DNA from: Micromonospora sp. WMMD882
Lineage (GTDB): Bacteria; Actinomycetota; Actinomycetes; Mycobacteriales; Micromonosporaceae
Length of the DNA stretch: 64,000 nt
Direction of reading: 5' to 3'
Assembly: GCF_027497255.1 (NCBI RefSeq)
Contig: NZ_CP114903.1
Location: forward strand, 1,364,001-1,428,000
The notes under the pieces are model-generated. The model did not search any database. It was not told the DNA's origin and saw nothing but the letters and a program-made list of their open reading frames with translations. Shown here piece after piece: positions 18,177 to 26,136 of the stretch; the first letter of the stretch is position 1; each line of letters starts with the position of its first letter. The position numbers were made by a program, and so were the translations under genes.

Positions 18177-18189
18177 GTACAGTCTGTAC
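18177..18189 (-). promoter_or_regulatory. 13-bp palindromic operator candidate upstream of the acyl-CoA oxidase-like gene
   Basis: GTACAGTCTGTAC is a perfect dyad (6-bp arms, one-base centre) 29 bases from the chosen start. GGGTAC is repeated on both sides (18175 and 18199). Such short dyads are typical of TetR-family fatty-acid regulators, but no such gene is adjacent, so the regulator is unknown. Confidence 0.45.
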
Positions 18190-18226
18190 TCGATCAAGGG
18201 TACCGGCCGGTCGGGTGGCGACGCGG

Positions 18227-18886
18227 TCAGCGCGGCCAACCGGCGAGACGTTCCCGCAGCCGGCGCACCTGGTCGGCGTCCAGGCCGTAGCGGGCGAACC
18301 GCCGCCCGGGCAGCCGGTCCAGGTAGTGGCCGGCGGCGCGGACGTCCGCCGGGTCCAGCGCCGGGTCGAGCTGCCGGGCCAGCTCCAGCAGCTCGTCGAC
18401 CGAGTAGTGCTCCAGGGCGGCGGCCACGTCGACGTAGTCGCGCACCTCCCGCCGGTTGACCAGCGCGGCGGTCTTGCTGGCCACCAGGTCGCGGACGTCC
18501 ATCACCGGCCCGAGGTCCATCACCACCGGGCTGCGGCGTCGGTCCAGCCGGGCCAGGGTCAGCCGGAGCTGCCGCCCGCCGCGGGTCACCACGAAGTCCT
18601 TCAGGTCCTGGTCGAAGCCGGCGAACAGGTCGGCCAGGTCGCTGTCCGGGTCGGCGTCGGTCACCGCGAACCCGGCGAGCTCCAGCGCCGTACGCACCTC
18701 GGTGGCGGCTGCCGCCGCGGCGCCCTCCACGTCGGCGAACAGGTCGACGTCCTCGGTGGGTCGGTGCACCAGGCCGTGCGCGGCCCAGGCGACCCCGCCG
18801 CCGAGCACGAACCGGTGCGGGCCGGCCGCGGACAGGGCGACCCGGGCGACCTCACGGTAGAACCCGCCCAGGTGGGTGGTGCTCAC
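18227..18886 (-). CDS. AbiEii/AbiGii-type nucleotidyltransferase protein
   Basis: 219 residues. The motif FVLGGGVAWAAHGLVHRPTE followed by DVDLF matches the nucleotidyltransferase core (GG, then TxDxD) of the AbiEii toxin family. Downstream come a predicted metal-binding strand and a helical region ending in LRERLAGW. It starts with GTG at 18886, overlapping the upstream gene by GTGA, so the pair is coupled. AbiEii proteins are toxins that modify tRNA or other acceptors with nucleotides; whether this member is a toxin is not established. Much of its upstream frame is a shadow of the partner. Confidence 0.78.
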   Translation of the reverse strand: MSTTHLGGFYREVARVALSAAGPHRFVLGGGVAWAAHGLVHRPTEDVDLFADVEGAAAAAATEVRTALELAGFAVTDADPDSDLADLFAGFDQDLKDFVVTRGGRQLRLTLARLDRRRSPVVMDLGPVMDVRDLVASKTAALVNRREVRDYVDVAAALEHYSVDELLELARQLDPALDPADVRAAGHYLDRLPGRRFARYGLDADQVRRLRERLAGWPR

Positions 18887-19224
18887 GCGGCGCGCAGGCA
18901 GTGGTGGCGGCTCTCCCATGCCTGCCGTACGCCCCGGGGGAGGTTGAGCAGCGGCCAGACCCGCCGCAGCGTCTCCCCGTCGATCAGCCGGCGCAGGTCG
19001 TCGCCGCGGGTCGACTCGCGCAGGACGTTCTCGTACATCCAGAGCAGGTCGTCCGGGTCGGCGAGGTCGAAGGCGCGGTCGGCGCTCCACATCAGGCGCA
19101 CCGGCAGCTCCACCACGCCGTGTCGGGGGCCGACCAGCTCGGCGAGGCTGCGCGCCACCACGGCCGGACGGCCCGGACGGGCCAGGAACGCCACGCCGGC
19201 GGCGGTGGGGGAGAGGCCCTGCAT
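18883..19224 (-). CDS. hypothetical protein coupled to the AbiEii-like gene
   Basis: 113 residues beginning MQGLSPTAAGVAFLARPGRP; the frame extends further up but with poor codons. No named domain recognised. It has alternating hydrophobic/charged helices (FDLADPDDLLWMYENVLRES) and a conserved-looking C-terminus CLRAA. Position upstream of and overlapping a nucleotidyltransferase suggests an antitoxin or partner, as in AbiEi/AbiEii order, but I see no clear AbiEi-type winged helix. Upstream is a palindrome-bearing region shared with the formate dehydrogenase operon. Confidence 0.65.
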   Translation of the reverse strand: MQGLSPTAAGVAFLARPGRPAVVARSLAELVGPRHGVVELPVRLMWSADRAFDLADPDDLLWMYENVLRESTRGDDLRRLIDGETLRRVWPLLNLPRGVRQAWESRHHCLRAA

Positions 19225-19289
19225 GCAGTCAGGGTAACCCCGCCCGCGCCGGTCGGGGACCTCCGCCGCGGTTCCCGGCCCCACACCAT

Positions 19290-19301
19290 CATCCTAGGAT
19301 G
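19290..19301. promoter_or_regulatory. palindrome CATCCTAGGATG, shared operator candidate
   Basis: A perfect 12-bp palindrome in the 193-base region between the divergent AbiEii-pair and formate dehydrogenase operons. A near-identical sequence occurs at 33705-33716, each followed by a similar TTTA-containing tail. Candidate binding site for one regulator. Confidence 0.45.
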
Positions 19302-19417
19302 CTTTAGGCGGTGTGCCCACCCGCACACCACGGAACCAGCCTTGCGGCCACACCGGTCGCAACGTCACCCGGGCTGGCCTAAGGTCAACGAAGAAGACCG
19401 GAGGGAGGTGTCGGGCG

Positions 19418-22400
19418 ATGGGGCTGCGGACGTTCATCGAGGGCTGGCCGGTCTACCGGCAGCTCACCGGCGCCGACCCGCTCGGGCGGGGAGCGGCGGC
19501 CCAGTCGGCCCGCTCCCGCGAGCTGACCGCGCGCACCGAGACCGCCGACCGGGTGGCCCGCTCGGTGTGTCCGTACTGCGCGGTCGGCTGCGGCCAACGG
19601 GTGTTCGTCACCGGCGGGCAGGTCACCCAGATCGAGGGCGACCCGGACAGCCCCATCTCGCGGGGCCGGCTCTGCCCGAAGGGCTCCGCCAGCAGATCCC
19701 TGGTGACCAGCCCGCTGCGCCAGACCACGGTCCGCTACCGCCGGCCGTACGGCACCGAGTGGGAGGACCTGGAGCTCGACACCGCGCTGGACATGATCGC
19801 CGACCGGATCCTCGCCGCCCGCGACGAGACCTGGGAGGACGTCGACGGCGAGGGCCGCCCGCTGAACCGGACGCTGGGCATCTCCAGCCTCGGTGGCGCG
19901 ACCCTCGACAACGAGGAGAACTACCTCATCAAGAAGCTGTTCACCGCGATGGGGGCGCTCCAGATCGAGAACCAGGCCCGGATTTGACACTCCGCCACCG
20001 TCCCCGGTCTGGGGGCCAGCTTCGGTCGCGGCGGCGCGACGGACTTCCAACAGGACGTCGCCAACGCTGACGTCATCGTCATCCAGGGCTCCAACATGGC
20101 CGAGGCCCACCCGGTGGGTTTCCAGTGGGTGATGGAGGCGAAACGGCGCGGCGCCACGGTCTTCCACGTCGACCCGCGGTTCACCCGCACCAGCGCGCTG
20201 GCCGACGTGTACCTGCCGATCCGGGCCGGCACCGACATCGCGTTGCTGGGCGGGGTGGTCCGGTACATCCTGGACAACGAGCTGGACTTCCGGGAGTACG
20301 TGCTGGCCTACACCAACGCCGCGACGATCGTCAGCGAGCAGTTCGTCGACGCCGAGGACGGCGACGGGTTCTTCTCCGGGTTCGACCCGGAGACCGGCAG
20401 CTACGTGCAGGACACCTGGCAGTACGCCGGGCACGAGGCGGACTCCGGCAGCGGGGGCACCGCCGCCGAGCGGGACAGCGCCGCCGGGTTGCAGCACGAG
20501 TCGCACGGCGCCCCGGTCGCCGGGCAGACCGAGCGGGACGAGACGTTGCGGCATCCGCGCTGCGTCTACCAGATCCTGCGGCGGCACTTCGCCCGCTACA
20601 CCCCGGAGATGGTCGAGCGGGTCTGCGGCATCCCGCAGGAGAAGTTCCTGGCCCTGGCGCGGGCGTGGACGCGCAACTCGGGCCGGGAACGGACCGGCTG
20701 CCTGATCTACTCGGTGGGGTGGACGCAGCACAGCGTCGGCGTGCAGTACATCCGGACCGGGGCGATCATCCAGTTGCTGCTGGGCAACATGGGCCGCCCG
20801 GGCGGCGGGATCCTGGCCCTGCGGGGACACGCCAGCATCCAGGGCTCGACGGACATCCCGACCCTGTTCAACCTGCTGCCGGGCTACCTGCCGATGCCGC
20901 ACCACGCCGACCACCCGACGTTCGACCAGTGGGTGGACAGCATCGCGCATCCGGGGCAGAAGGGGTTCTGGGGCAACGCCCGCGCGTACGCGACGAGCCT
21001 GCTCAAGGCGTACTGGGGGGACGCGGCCACCCCGGAGAACGACTTCTGCTACGGGCACCTGCCCCGGATGACCGGGGACCACGGGACGTACCAGCAGGTG
21101 TTGAACATGATCGACGGCAAGGTGAAGGGTTACTTCCTGCTGGGGCAGAACCCGGCGGTCGGGTCGGCGCACGGCCGGGCGCAGCGGCTGGGCATGGCGA
21201 ACCTGGACTGGCTGGTGGTCCGCGACCTGTTCATGATCGAGAGCGCGACGTTCTGGAAGAACGGCCCGGAGGTCGCCACCGGGGAGATCGTCCCGCAGGA
21301 GTGCCGCACGGAGGTGTTCTTCCTGCCGGCGGCGTCCCACGTGGAGAAGGAAGGCACGTTCACCCAGACGCAGCGGTTGCTGCAGTGGCGGGAGAAGGCC
21401 GTCGAGCCGCCGGGCGACTGCCGCTCGGAGCTGTGGTTCTTCTACCACCTGGGACGCCGGCTCCGGGAGAGGCTGGCCGGCTCCGACCGGCCACGGGACC
21501 GCGCGCTGCTGGACCTGACCTGGGACTACCCGACACACGGCCGGCACGCGGAGCCGAGCGCCGAGGCGGTGCTGCGCGAGATCAACGGCTACGACGTGGC
21601 GTCCGGACGGCTGCTGTCGTCGTTCGGCGAGGCGGCCGAGGACGGCTCGACGGCGATCGGATGCTGGATCTACACCGGCGTGTACGCCGACGGCGTGAAC
21701 CAGGCGGCGCGGCGTCGGTCGCGGCTGGAGCAGGACTGGGTGGCGGCCGAGTGGGGCTGGGCGTGGCCGGCGAACCGGCGCACGCTGTACAACCGGGCGT
21801 CGGCGGATCCGGCCGGTCGGCCGTGGAGCGAGCGGAAGAAGTACGTGTGGTGGGACGCCGGGGCCGGCGAGTGGACCGGCTACGACGTGCCGGACTTCGA
21901 GCGGACCAAGCCGCCGACGTACCGGCCGCCGGAGGGCGCGGCTGGGGTGGCGGGCATCGCCGGCGACGACGCGTTCATCATGCAGGGCGACGGCAAGGGC
22001 TGGCTGTACGCGCCGAGCGGGGTGCTCGACGGGCCGTTGCCGACGCATTTCGAGCCGGCGGAGTCGCCGGTGCGCAACCCGCTCTACGGGCAGCAGGCGA
22101 ATCCGACACGTAAGGTGTACCGGCATCCGGTGAACTCGGTGAACCCGTCGCCGCCGCAGGCGCACGGCGACGTGTTCCCGTACGTGTTCACGGTGTCCCG
22201 GTTGACCGAGCACCACACGGCCGGCGGGATGTCGCGGACCGTGCGGCCGCTGGCGGAGCTGCAACCGGAGCTGTTCGTGGAGGTGTCGCCGGAGTTGGCC
22301 GAGCTGTGCGGGCTGGCGCATCTGGGCTGGGCGCACCTGGTGTCGGGGCGCGCGGTCGTCGAGGCGCGGGTGCTGGTGACCGACCGGTTGACGCCGCTGC

Positions 22401-22705
22401 GGGTGGAGGGCCGGATCGTGCACCAGGTGTGGCTGCCGTACCACTTCGGGTCGGAGGGGCTGGTGACCGGCGACTCGGCCAACGACCTGTTCGGGATCAC
22501 CCTCGACCCGAACGTGCTGATCCAGGAGAGCAAGATCGGCACCTGTGACGTGCGCCCGGGGCGGCGGCCGGTGGGCCCGGCGTTGCTGGCGTTGGTGGCG
22601 GAGTACCGGCGGCGGGCGGGGATGTCCGACGAGCCGACGGGGCCGCTGCTGACCGCGCGGCCCCCGACCGACCCGGCAGGACAGGACGGGAGCCAGGATG
22701 CCTGA
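19418..22705 (+). CDS. fdhA: formate dehydrogenase alpha subunit, selenocysteine-containing
   Basis: 1095 codons with an in-frame TGA at 19985-19987 read as selenocysteine 190 (context QARI-Sec-HSATVPG). The [4Fe-4S] motif CPYCAVGCGQ...GRLCPKG and molybdopterin-guanine-dinucleotide domains continue on both sides, e.g. GSNMAEAHPVGFQWV. A bSECIS-like hairpin follows the TGA. ATG at 19418 has GGAGGGAGG at 19401-19409. Oxidises formate to CO2. Unlike E. coli FdnG it shows no twin-arginine signal, so it should face the cytoplasm. It overlaps the beta subunit gene by 8 bases. An automatic caller would split it at the TGA. Confidence 0.95.
20002..20014 (+). promoter_or_regulatory. SECIS element of fdhA
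   Basis: Stem CCCC (20002-20005) and GGGG (20011-20014) enclose the loop GGTCT, which contains the GGUC expected in SelB-binding bacterial SECIS loops; flanking bases can extend the stem. The loop lies 19-23 bases after the TGA, within the normal distance. Confidence 0.75.
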
Positions 22706-23630
22706 CCGCAACAGTTTCTCCGGGCCGCTGGATCCGGCGCCGGACGCGGGATGGGTCGACGCCGAGCCCCGGGTGGGGTTCTTCACCGACACGAGCGTCT
22801 GCATCGGCTGCAAGGCGTGCGAGGTGGCCTGCAAGGAGTGGAACGGGGTGCCCGACTCCGGGTTCGACCTGCTCGGCATGTCGTACGACAACACGGGCGC
22901 GCTGACGGCCAACTCGTGGCGGCACGTGGCGTTCGTGGAGCAGCCGCGCCCGGCCGGTCCTGGTCCGGCGACGTTCGCCGGGGAGCCGACCGGCGGTCCG
23001 CAGCCGCTGGGCATGCCGGGCTCGCAGCCGCCGGGCCGCTCCACCGGCGTCGAGCAGCGCTCGGATTTCCGCTGGCTGATGATGTCGGACGTGTGCAAGC
23101 ACTGCACGCACGCCGCGTGCCTGGACGTGTGCCCGACGGGCTCGTTGTTCCGTACCGAGTTCGGCTCGGTGGTGGTGCAGGAGGACATCTGCAACGGCTG
23201 CGGCTACTGCATCTCGGCGTGCCCGTACGGGGTGATCGACCAGCGGGCCGGTGACGGTCGGGCGTGGAAGTGCACGTTGTGCTACGACCGGCTGGGCGCG
23301 GGGCTGACGCCGGCGTGCGCGCAGGCCTGCCCGACGGAGTCGATCCAGTTCGGGCCGTTGGACCAGTTGCGGGAGCGGGCCGCCGAGCGGGTGGCTGCGC
23401 TGCACGAGCGGGGCGTGCCGCAGGCCCGCCTGTACGGGCACGACCCGGCGGACGGGGTGGGTGGCGACGGGGCGTTCTTCCTGCTGCTCGACGAGCCCGA
23501 GGTGTACGGGCTGCCACCGGATCCGGTGGTGGCCACCCGTGATCTGCCGCGGATGTGGCGGCGGGCGGGGTGGGCGGCGGCGGCGATGGCGGCCGCCGTG
23601 GTGGCGGCGTTCGTGGGTGGCGGGTCGTGA
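22698..23630 (+). CDS. fdhB: formate dehydrogenase beta subunit, four [4Fe-4S] ferredoxin
   Basis: 310 residues. Four cysteine clusters are seen: CIGCKACEVACKEW, CKHCTHAACLDVCPTG, CNGCGYCISACPYG and CTLCYDRLGAGLTPACAQACP, the FdnH arrangement that wires electrons from the molybdenum site to the membrane. A single hydrophobic segment at the C-terminus (AAAAMAAAVVAAFVGGGS) anchors it. An insertion of about 60 residues between the first and second clusters is Gly/Pro-rich. It overlaps fdhA at its start and the gamma subunit (GTGA at 23627) at its end. Confidence 0.95.
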   Translation: MPDRNSFSGPLDPAPDAGWVDAEPRVGFFTDTSVCIGCKACEVACKEWNGVPDSGFDLLGMSYDNTGALTANSWRHVAFVEQPRPAGPGPATFAGEPTGGPQPLGMPGSQPPGRSTGVEQRSDFRWLMMSDVCKHCTHAACLDVCPTGSLFRTEFGSVVVQEDICNGCGYCISACPYGVIDQRAGDGRAWKCTLCYDRLGAGLTPACAQACPTESIQFGPLDQLRERAAERVAALHERGVPQARLYGHDPADGVGGDGAFFLLLDEPEVYGLPPDPVVATRDLPRMWRRAGWAAAAMAAAVVAAFVGGGS

Positions 23631-24646
23631 GCGGGGACGACGGCACCGACGGCCGGGGGCGGCAGCCGCGTCGGCGTCGCGGTGGTGGCGGGGAGCCGTT
23701 GGCGGTGCCGCCGGCGGAGTTCACGTCGTACTACGGGCGGCCGGTGCTGAAGCCGCCGGTGTGGCGGTGGGACATCGCCGCGTACCTGTTCACGGGCGGG
23801 TTGGCGGCCGGGTCGTCGCTGGTGGCGGCGGGTGGGCAGGTGACGGGCCGGCCGGCGCTGCGGCGGGCGGGCCGGTTGACGTCGTTGGCGGCGGTGGGCG
23901 CGAGCACGTACTTCCTGATCAACGATCTGGGGCGGCCGGCGCGGTTCCATCACATGCTGCGGGTGGCGAAGGTGACGTCGCCGATGTCGGTGGGCACCTG
24001 GATCCTCAGCGTGTTCGGTCCGGCGGCGGCGGTCGCGGCGGTCGCCGAGGCGGCGCCGTTGCTGCCGGGGCGGGGCGTGTGGGGTCTGGGACGCCGGGCG
24101 CTGCCGCCGGCGGGAGGCGCGGCGGGTCTGGTGGCCGCCGTGGCCGCGCCGGCGTTGGCCACGTACACCGGGGTGCTGCTGGCCGACACGGCGGTGCCGT
24201 CGTGGCACGAGGCGTACCGGGAGTTGCCGGTGCTGTTCGCCGGTAGCGCGTTGGCCTCGGGCGCGGGCGTGGGGTTGCTGGCGGCGTCGCCGGGGGAGGC
24301 GGGGCCGGTACGGCGGTTGGCGGTGGCGGGCGCGGCGATGGAGTTGTGGGCCGCGCGTCGGGTGGAGCACGGTCTGGGCCTGGTCAGCGAGCCGTACGCG
24401 ACGGGTCGGCCGGGCCGGCTGCTGCGGGCGGCCCGGGTGTTGACGGCGGTGGGCGCGGTGGGCGCGGTGGGCGGGCGGCGCAGTCGGGTGGTGTCGGCGG
24501 TGTCGGGGGCCGCGTTGGTGGCGGCGGCGGTGTGCGCCCGGTTCGGGATCTTCCACGGCGGGGTGGCTTCGGCGCGGGATCCGCGCTACACGGTGGTGCC
24601 GCAGCGGGAGCGGCTGGATCGACGCGCGGCGGGCGGTGGCGGCTAG
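23627..24646 (+). CDS. fdhC: formate dehydrogenase membrane subunit, NrfD/polysulfide-reductase type
   Basis: 339 residues. After a basic leader come about eight hydrophobic segments with short loops, including WDIAAYLFTGGLAAGSSL, a signature of NrfD-type quinone-interacting subunits, and RFHHMLRVAKVTSPMSVGTW. It lacks the heme ligands of FdnI cytochrome b, so the complex should pass electrons to menaquinone through an NrfD-like subunit. Starts at GTG 23627, coupled to fdhB. The tRNA-Sec gene begins 58 bases after its stop, so the tRNA may be part of the same transcript. Confidence 0.9.
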   Translation: MSGDDGTDGRGRQPRRRRGGGGEPLAVPPAEFTSYYGRPVLKPPVWRWDIAAYLFTGGLAAGSSLVAAGGQVTGRPALRRAGRLTSLAAVGASTYFLINDLGRPARFHHMLRVAKVTSPMSVGTWILSVFGPAAAVAAVAEAAPLLPGRGVWGLGRRALPPAGGAAGLVAAVAAPALATYTGVLLADTAVPSWHEAYRELPVLFAGSALASGAGVGLLAASPGEAGPVRRLAVAGAAMELWAARRVEHGLGLVSEPYATGRPGRLLRAARVLTAVGAVGAVGGRRSRVVSAVSGAALVAAAVCARFGIFHGGVASARDPRYTVVPQRERLDRRAAGGGG

Positions 24647-24704
24647 GGCCTCCTGGCGCGGACTGGTCGCGCGTGGGGCGGGCCGCTGTGGTTGACTGCT
24701 GCCT

Positions 24705-24797
24705 GGAGGCGTTCAGGCGGCTGGTGCCCCTCCCGGTCTTCAAAACCGGTGTGGTCCGGGATCCGGGCCAGGCGGGTTCGATTCCCGTCCGTCTCCG
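24705..24797 (+). tRNA. selC: tRNA-Sec (anticodon TCA)
   Basis: A 93-base tRNA with anticodon loop CTTCAAA (TCA at 24740-24742) on a 5-bp stem CCGGT/ACCGG, a long variable arm (about 24752-24770, TGGTCC/GGGCCA) and T loop TTCGATT. Acceptor (7 bp, from GGAGGCG) plus T stem (6 bp) stack to 13 bp, as needed for SelB. No CCA is encoded; the bases after discriminator G are TCT. It lies between fdhC and selA. Confidence 0.93.
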
Positions 24798-24825
24798 TCT
24801 GTCAACTTCGGTGGGGATGACGTCG

Positions 24826-26136
24826 ATGTCCGGTGGTGTGGCCGATCCTCGGCGTCGGGTGCCGCGTACGGACGTGGTGCTGGCCGATCCGGCGGTGGCC
24901 GCGGCGGTGGCCGAGTTCGGCCGGCCCCGGGTGAAGGCGGCCGTCGGCGTCGCCCAGGAGCGGGCCCGTCGTGGCGAGGTCGCCCCGGAGGCGGTGGCGC
25001 AGGCGGCCCTGGCGGCGTTGGCCGCGCCGACGCCGCGGGTGGTGCTGAACGCGACCGGCGTGGTGCTGCACACCAACCTGGGGCGGGCGGCGTTGTCGGC
25101 GTCGGCGGTGGCGGCGCTGGTGGCGGCGGCCGGGCACACGGACGTGGAGTTGGATCTGCGGACGGGCCGGCGGGCCCGCCGGGGGCGGGACACGCTGGCC
25201 GTGTTGGCGGCGGCGGTGCCGCACGCGCAGGCGGCGCACGTGGTCAACAACGGCGCGGCGGCGTTGGTGCTGGCGGCGACGGCGTTGGCCGGGGGCCGTG
25301 AGATCGTGGTCAGCCGGGGTGAGCTGGTCGAGATCGGCGACGGGTTCCGGTTGCCGGAGCTGCTGGAGAGCACCGGCGCGCGGCTGCGGGAGGTGGGCAC
25401 GACCAACCGGACGACGGTGGCCGACTACGCGGCGGCGGTGGGGGAGCGCACCGGGTTCGTGTTGAAGGTGCATCCGTCGAACTTCGTGGTGTCGGGTTTC
25501 ACCTCGGCGGCGCCGGTGCGGGACCTGGCCGGGTTGGGCGCGCCGGTGGTGGTGGACATCGGTTCGGGTCTGCTGGCGGCGGATCCGTTGCTGCCGGCGG
25601 AGCCGGACGCGGGCAGCGCGCTGCGGGCCGGGGCGGCGTTGGTGACGGCCAGCGGTGACAAGTTGCTCGGTGGGCCGCAGGCGGGTCTGCTGTTCGGTAC
25701 GGCGGACGTGGTGGACCGGCTGCGACGGCATCCGTTGGCGCGGGCGTTGCGGGTGGACAAGTTGACCCTGGCGGCGTTGGCGGCGACGGTGGCCGGTCCG
25801 GTGTCGCCGACATGGTCGGCGTTGCGGGCGGATCCGGTGGCGTTGCGGGGGCGGGCGCAGCGGCTGCGGGAGGATCTGGTGGCGGCGGGCCACGCGGCGG
25901 AGGTGACGCCGTGCGTGTCGGTGGTGGGTGGTGGGGGCGCCCCGGGGGTGGAGTTGCCGTCGTGGGCGGTGGCGTTGCCGCAGCGGTACGCGCAGCCGTT
26001 GCGGCTGGGTGAGCCGGCGGTGCTGGGTCGGGTGGCCCGGGGGCGGGTGTTGCTGGATCTGCGGTGTGTGCCGGCGGAGGCGGACGGCCGGTTGCGGGAG
26101 GCGGTCCTGCGGGTGGGCGGCGCGCGGTGTGGGTGA
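24826..26136 (+). CDS. selA: L-seryl-tRNA(Sec) selenium transferase
   Basis: 436 residues from ATG 24826, which has GGTGGGG at 24810-24816; ATG 24817 would sit directly on that site and is less likely. The PLP-binding motif TASGDKLLGGPQAG gives Lys279; other family signatures are VLNATGVVLHTNLGRA, VNNGAAALVLA and VHPSNFVVSGFT. The enzyme converts seryl-tRNA(Sec) to selenocysteinyl-tRNA(Sec) using selenophosphate. It starts 28 bases after the tRNA and overlaps selB by 10 bases. Selenophosphate synthase (SelD) is not encoded in this window. Confidence 0.96.
   Translation: MSGGVADPRRRVPRTDVVLADPAVAAAVAEFGRPRVKAAVGVAQERARRGEVAPEAVAQAALAALAAPTPRVVLNATGVVLHTNLGRAALSASAVAALVAAAGHTDVELDLRTGRRARRGRDTLAVLAAAVPHAQAAHVVNNGAAALVLAATALAGGREIVVSRGELVEIGDGFRLPELLESTGARLREVGTTNRTTVADYAAAVGERTGFVLKVHPSNFVVSGFTSAAPVRDLAGLGAPVVVDIGSGLLAADPLLPAEPDAGSALRAGAALVTASGDKLLGGPQAGLLFGTADVVDRLRRHPLARALRVDKLTLAALAATVAGPVSPTWSALRADPVALRGRAQRLREDLVAAGHAAEVTPCVSVVGGGGAPGVELPSWAVALPQRYAQPLRLGEPAVLGRVARGRVLLDLRCVPAEADGRLREAVLRVGGARCG

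Noticed and set aside
19985..19987. TGA as a nonsense mutation making fdhA a pseudogene
   Set aside because: Position, context, SECIS-like hairpin and adjacent selA/selB/tRNA-Sec fit recoding; the downstream frame is intact.
19385..23194. 1269-residue open frame on the minus strand opposite fdhA/fdhB
   Set aside because: It is Arg/His/Pro/Val-rich with no domain and mirrors GC-rich codons of the real genes; the + strand encodes clear formate dehydrogenase motifs.
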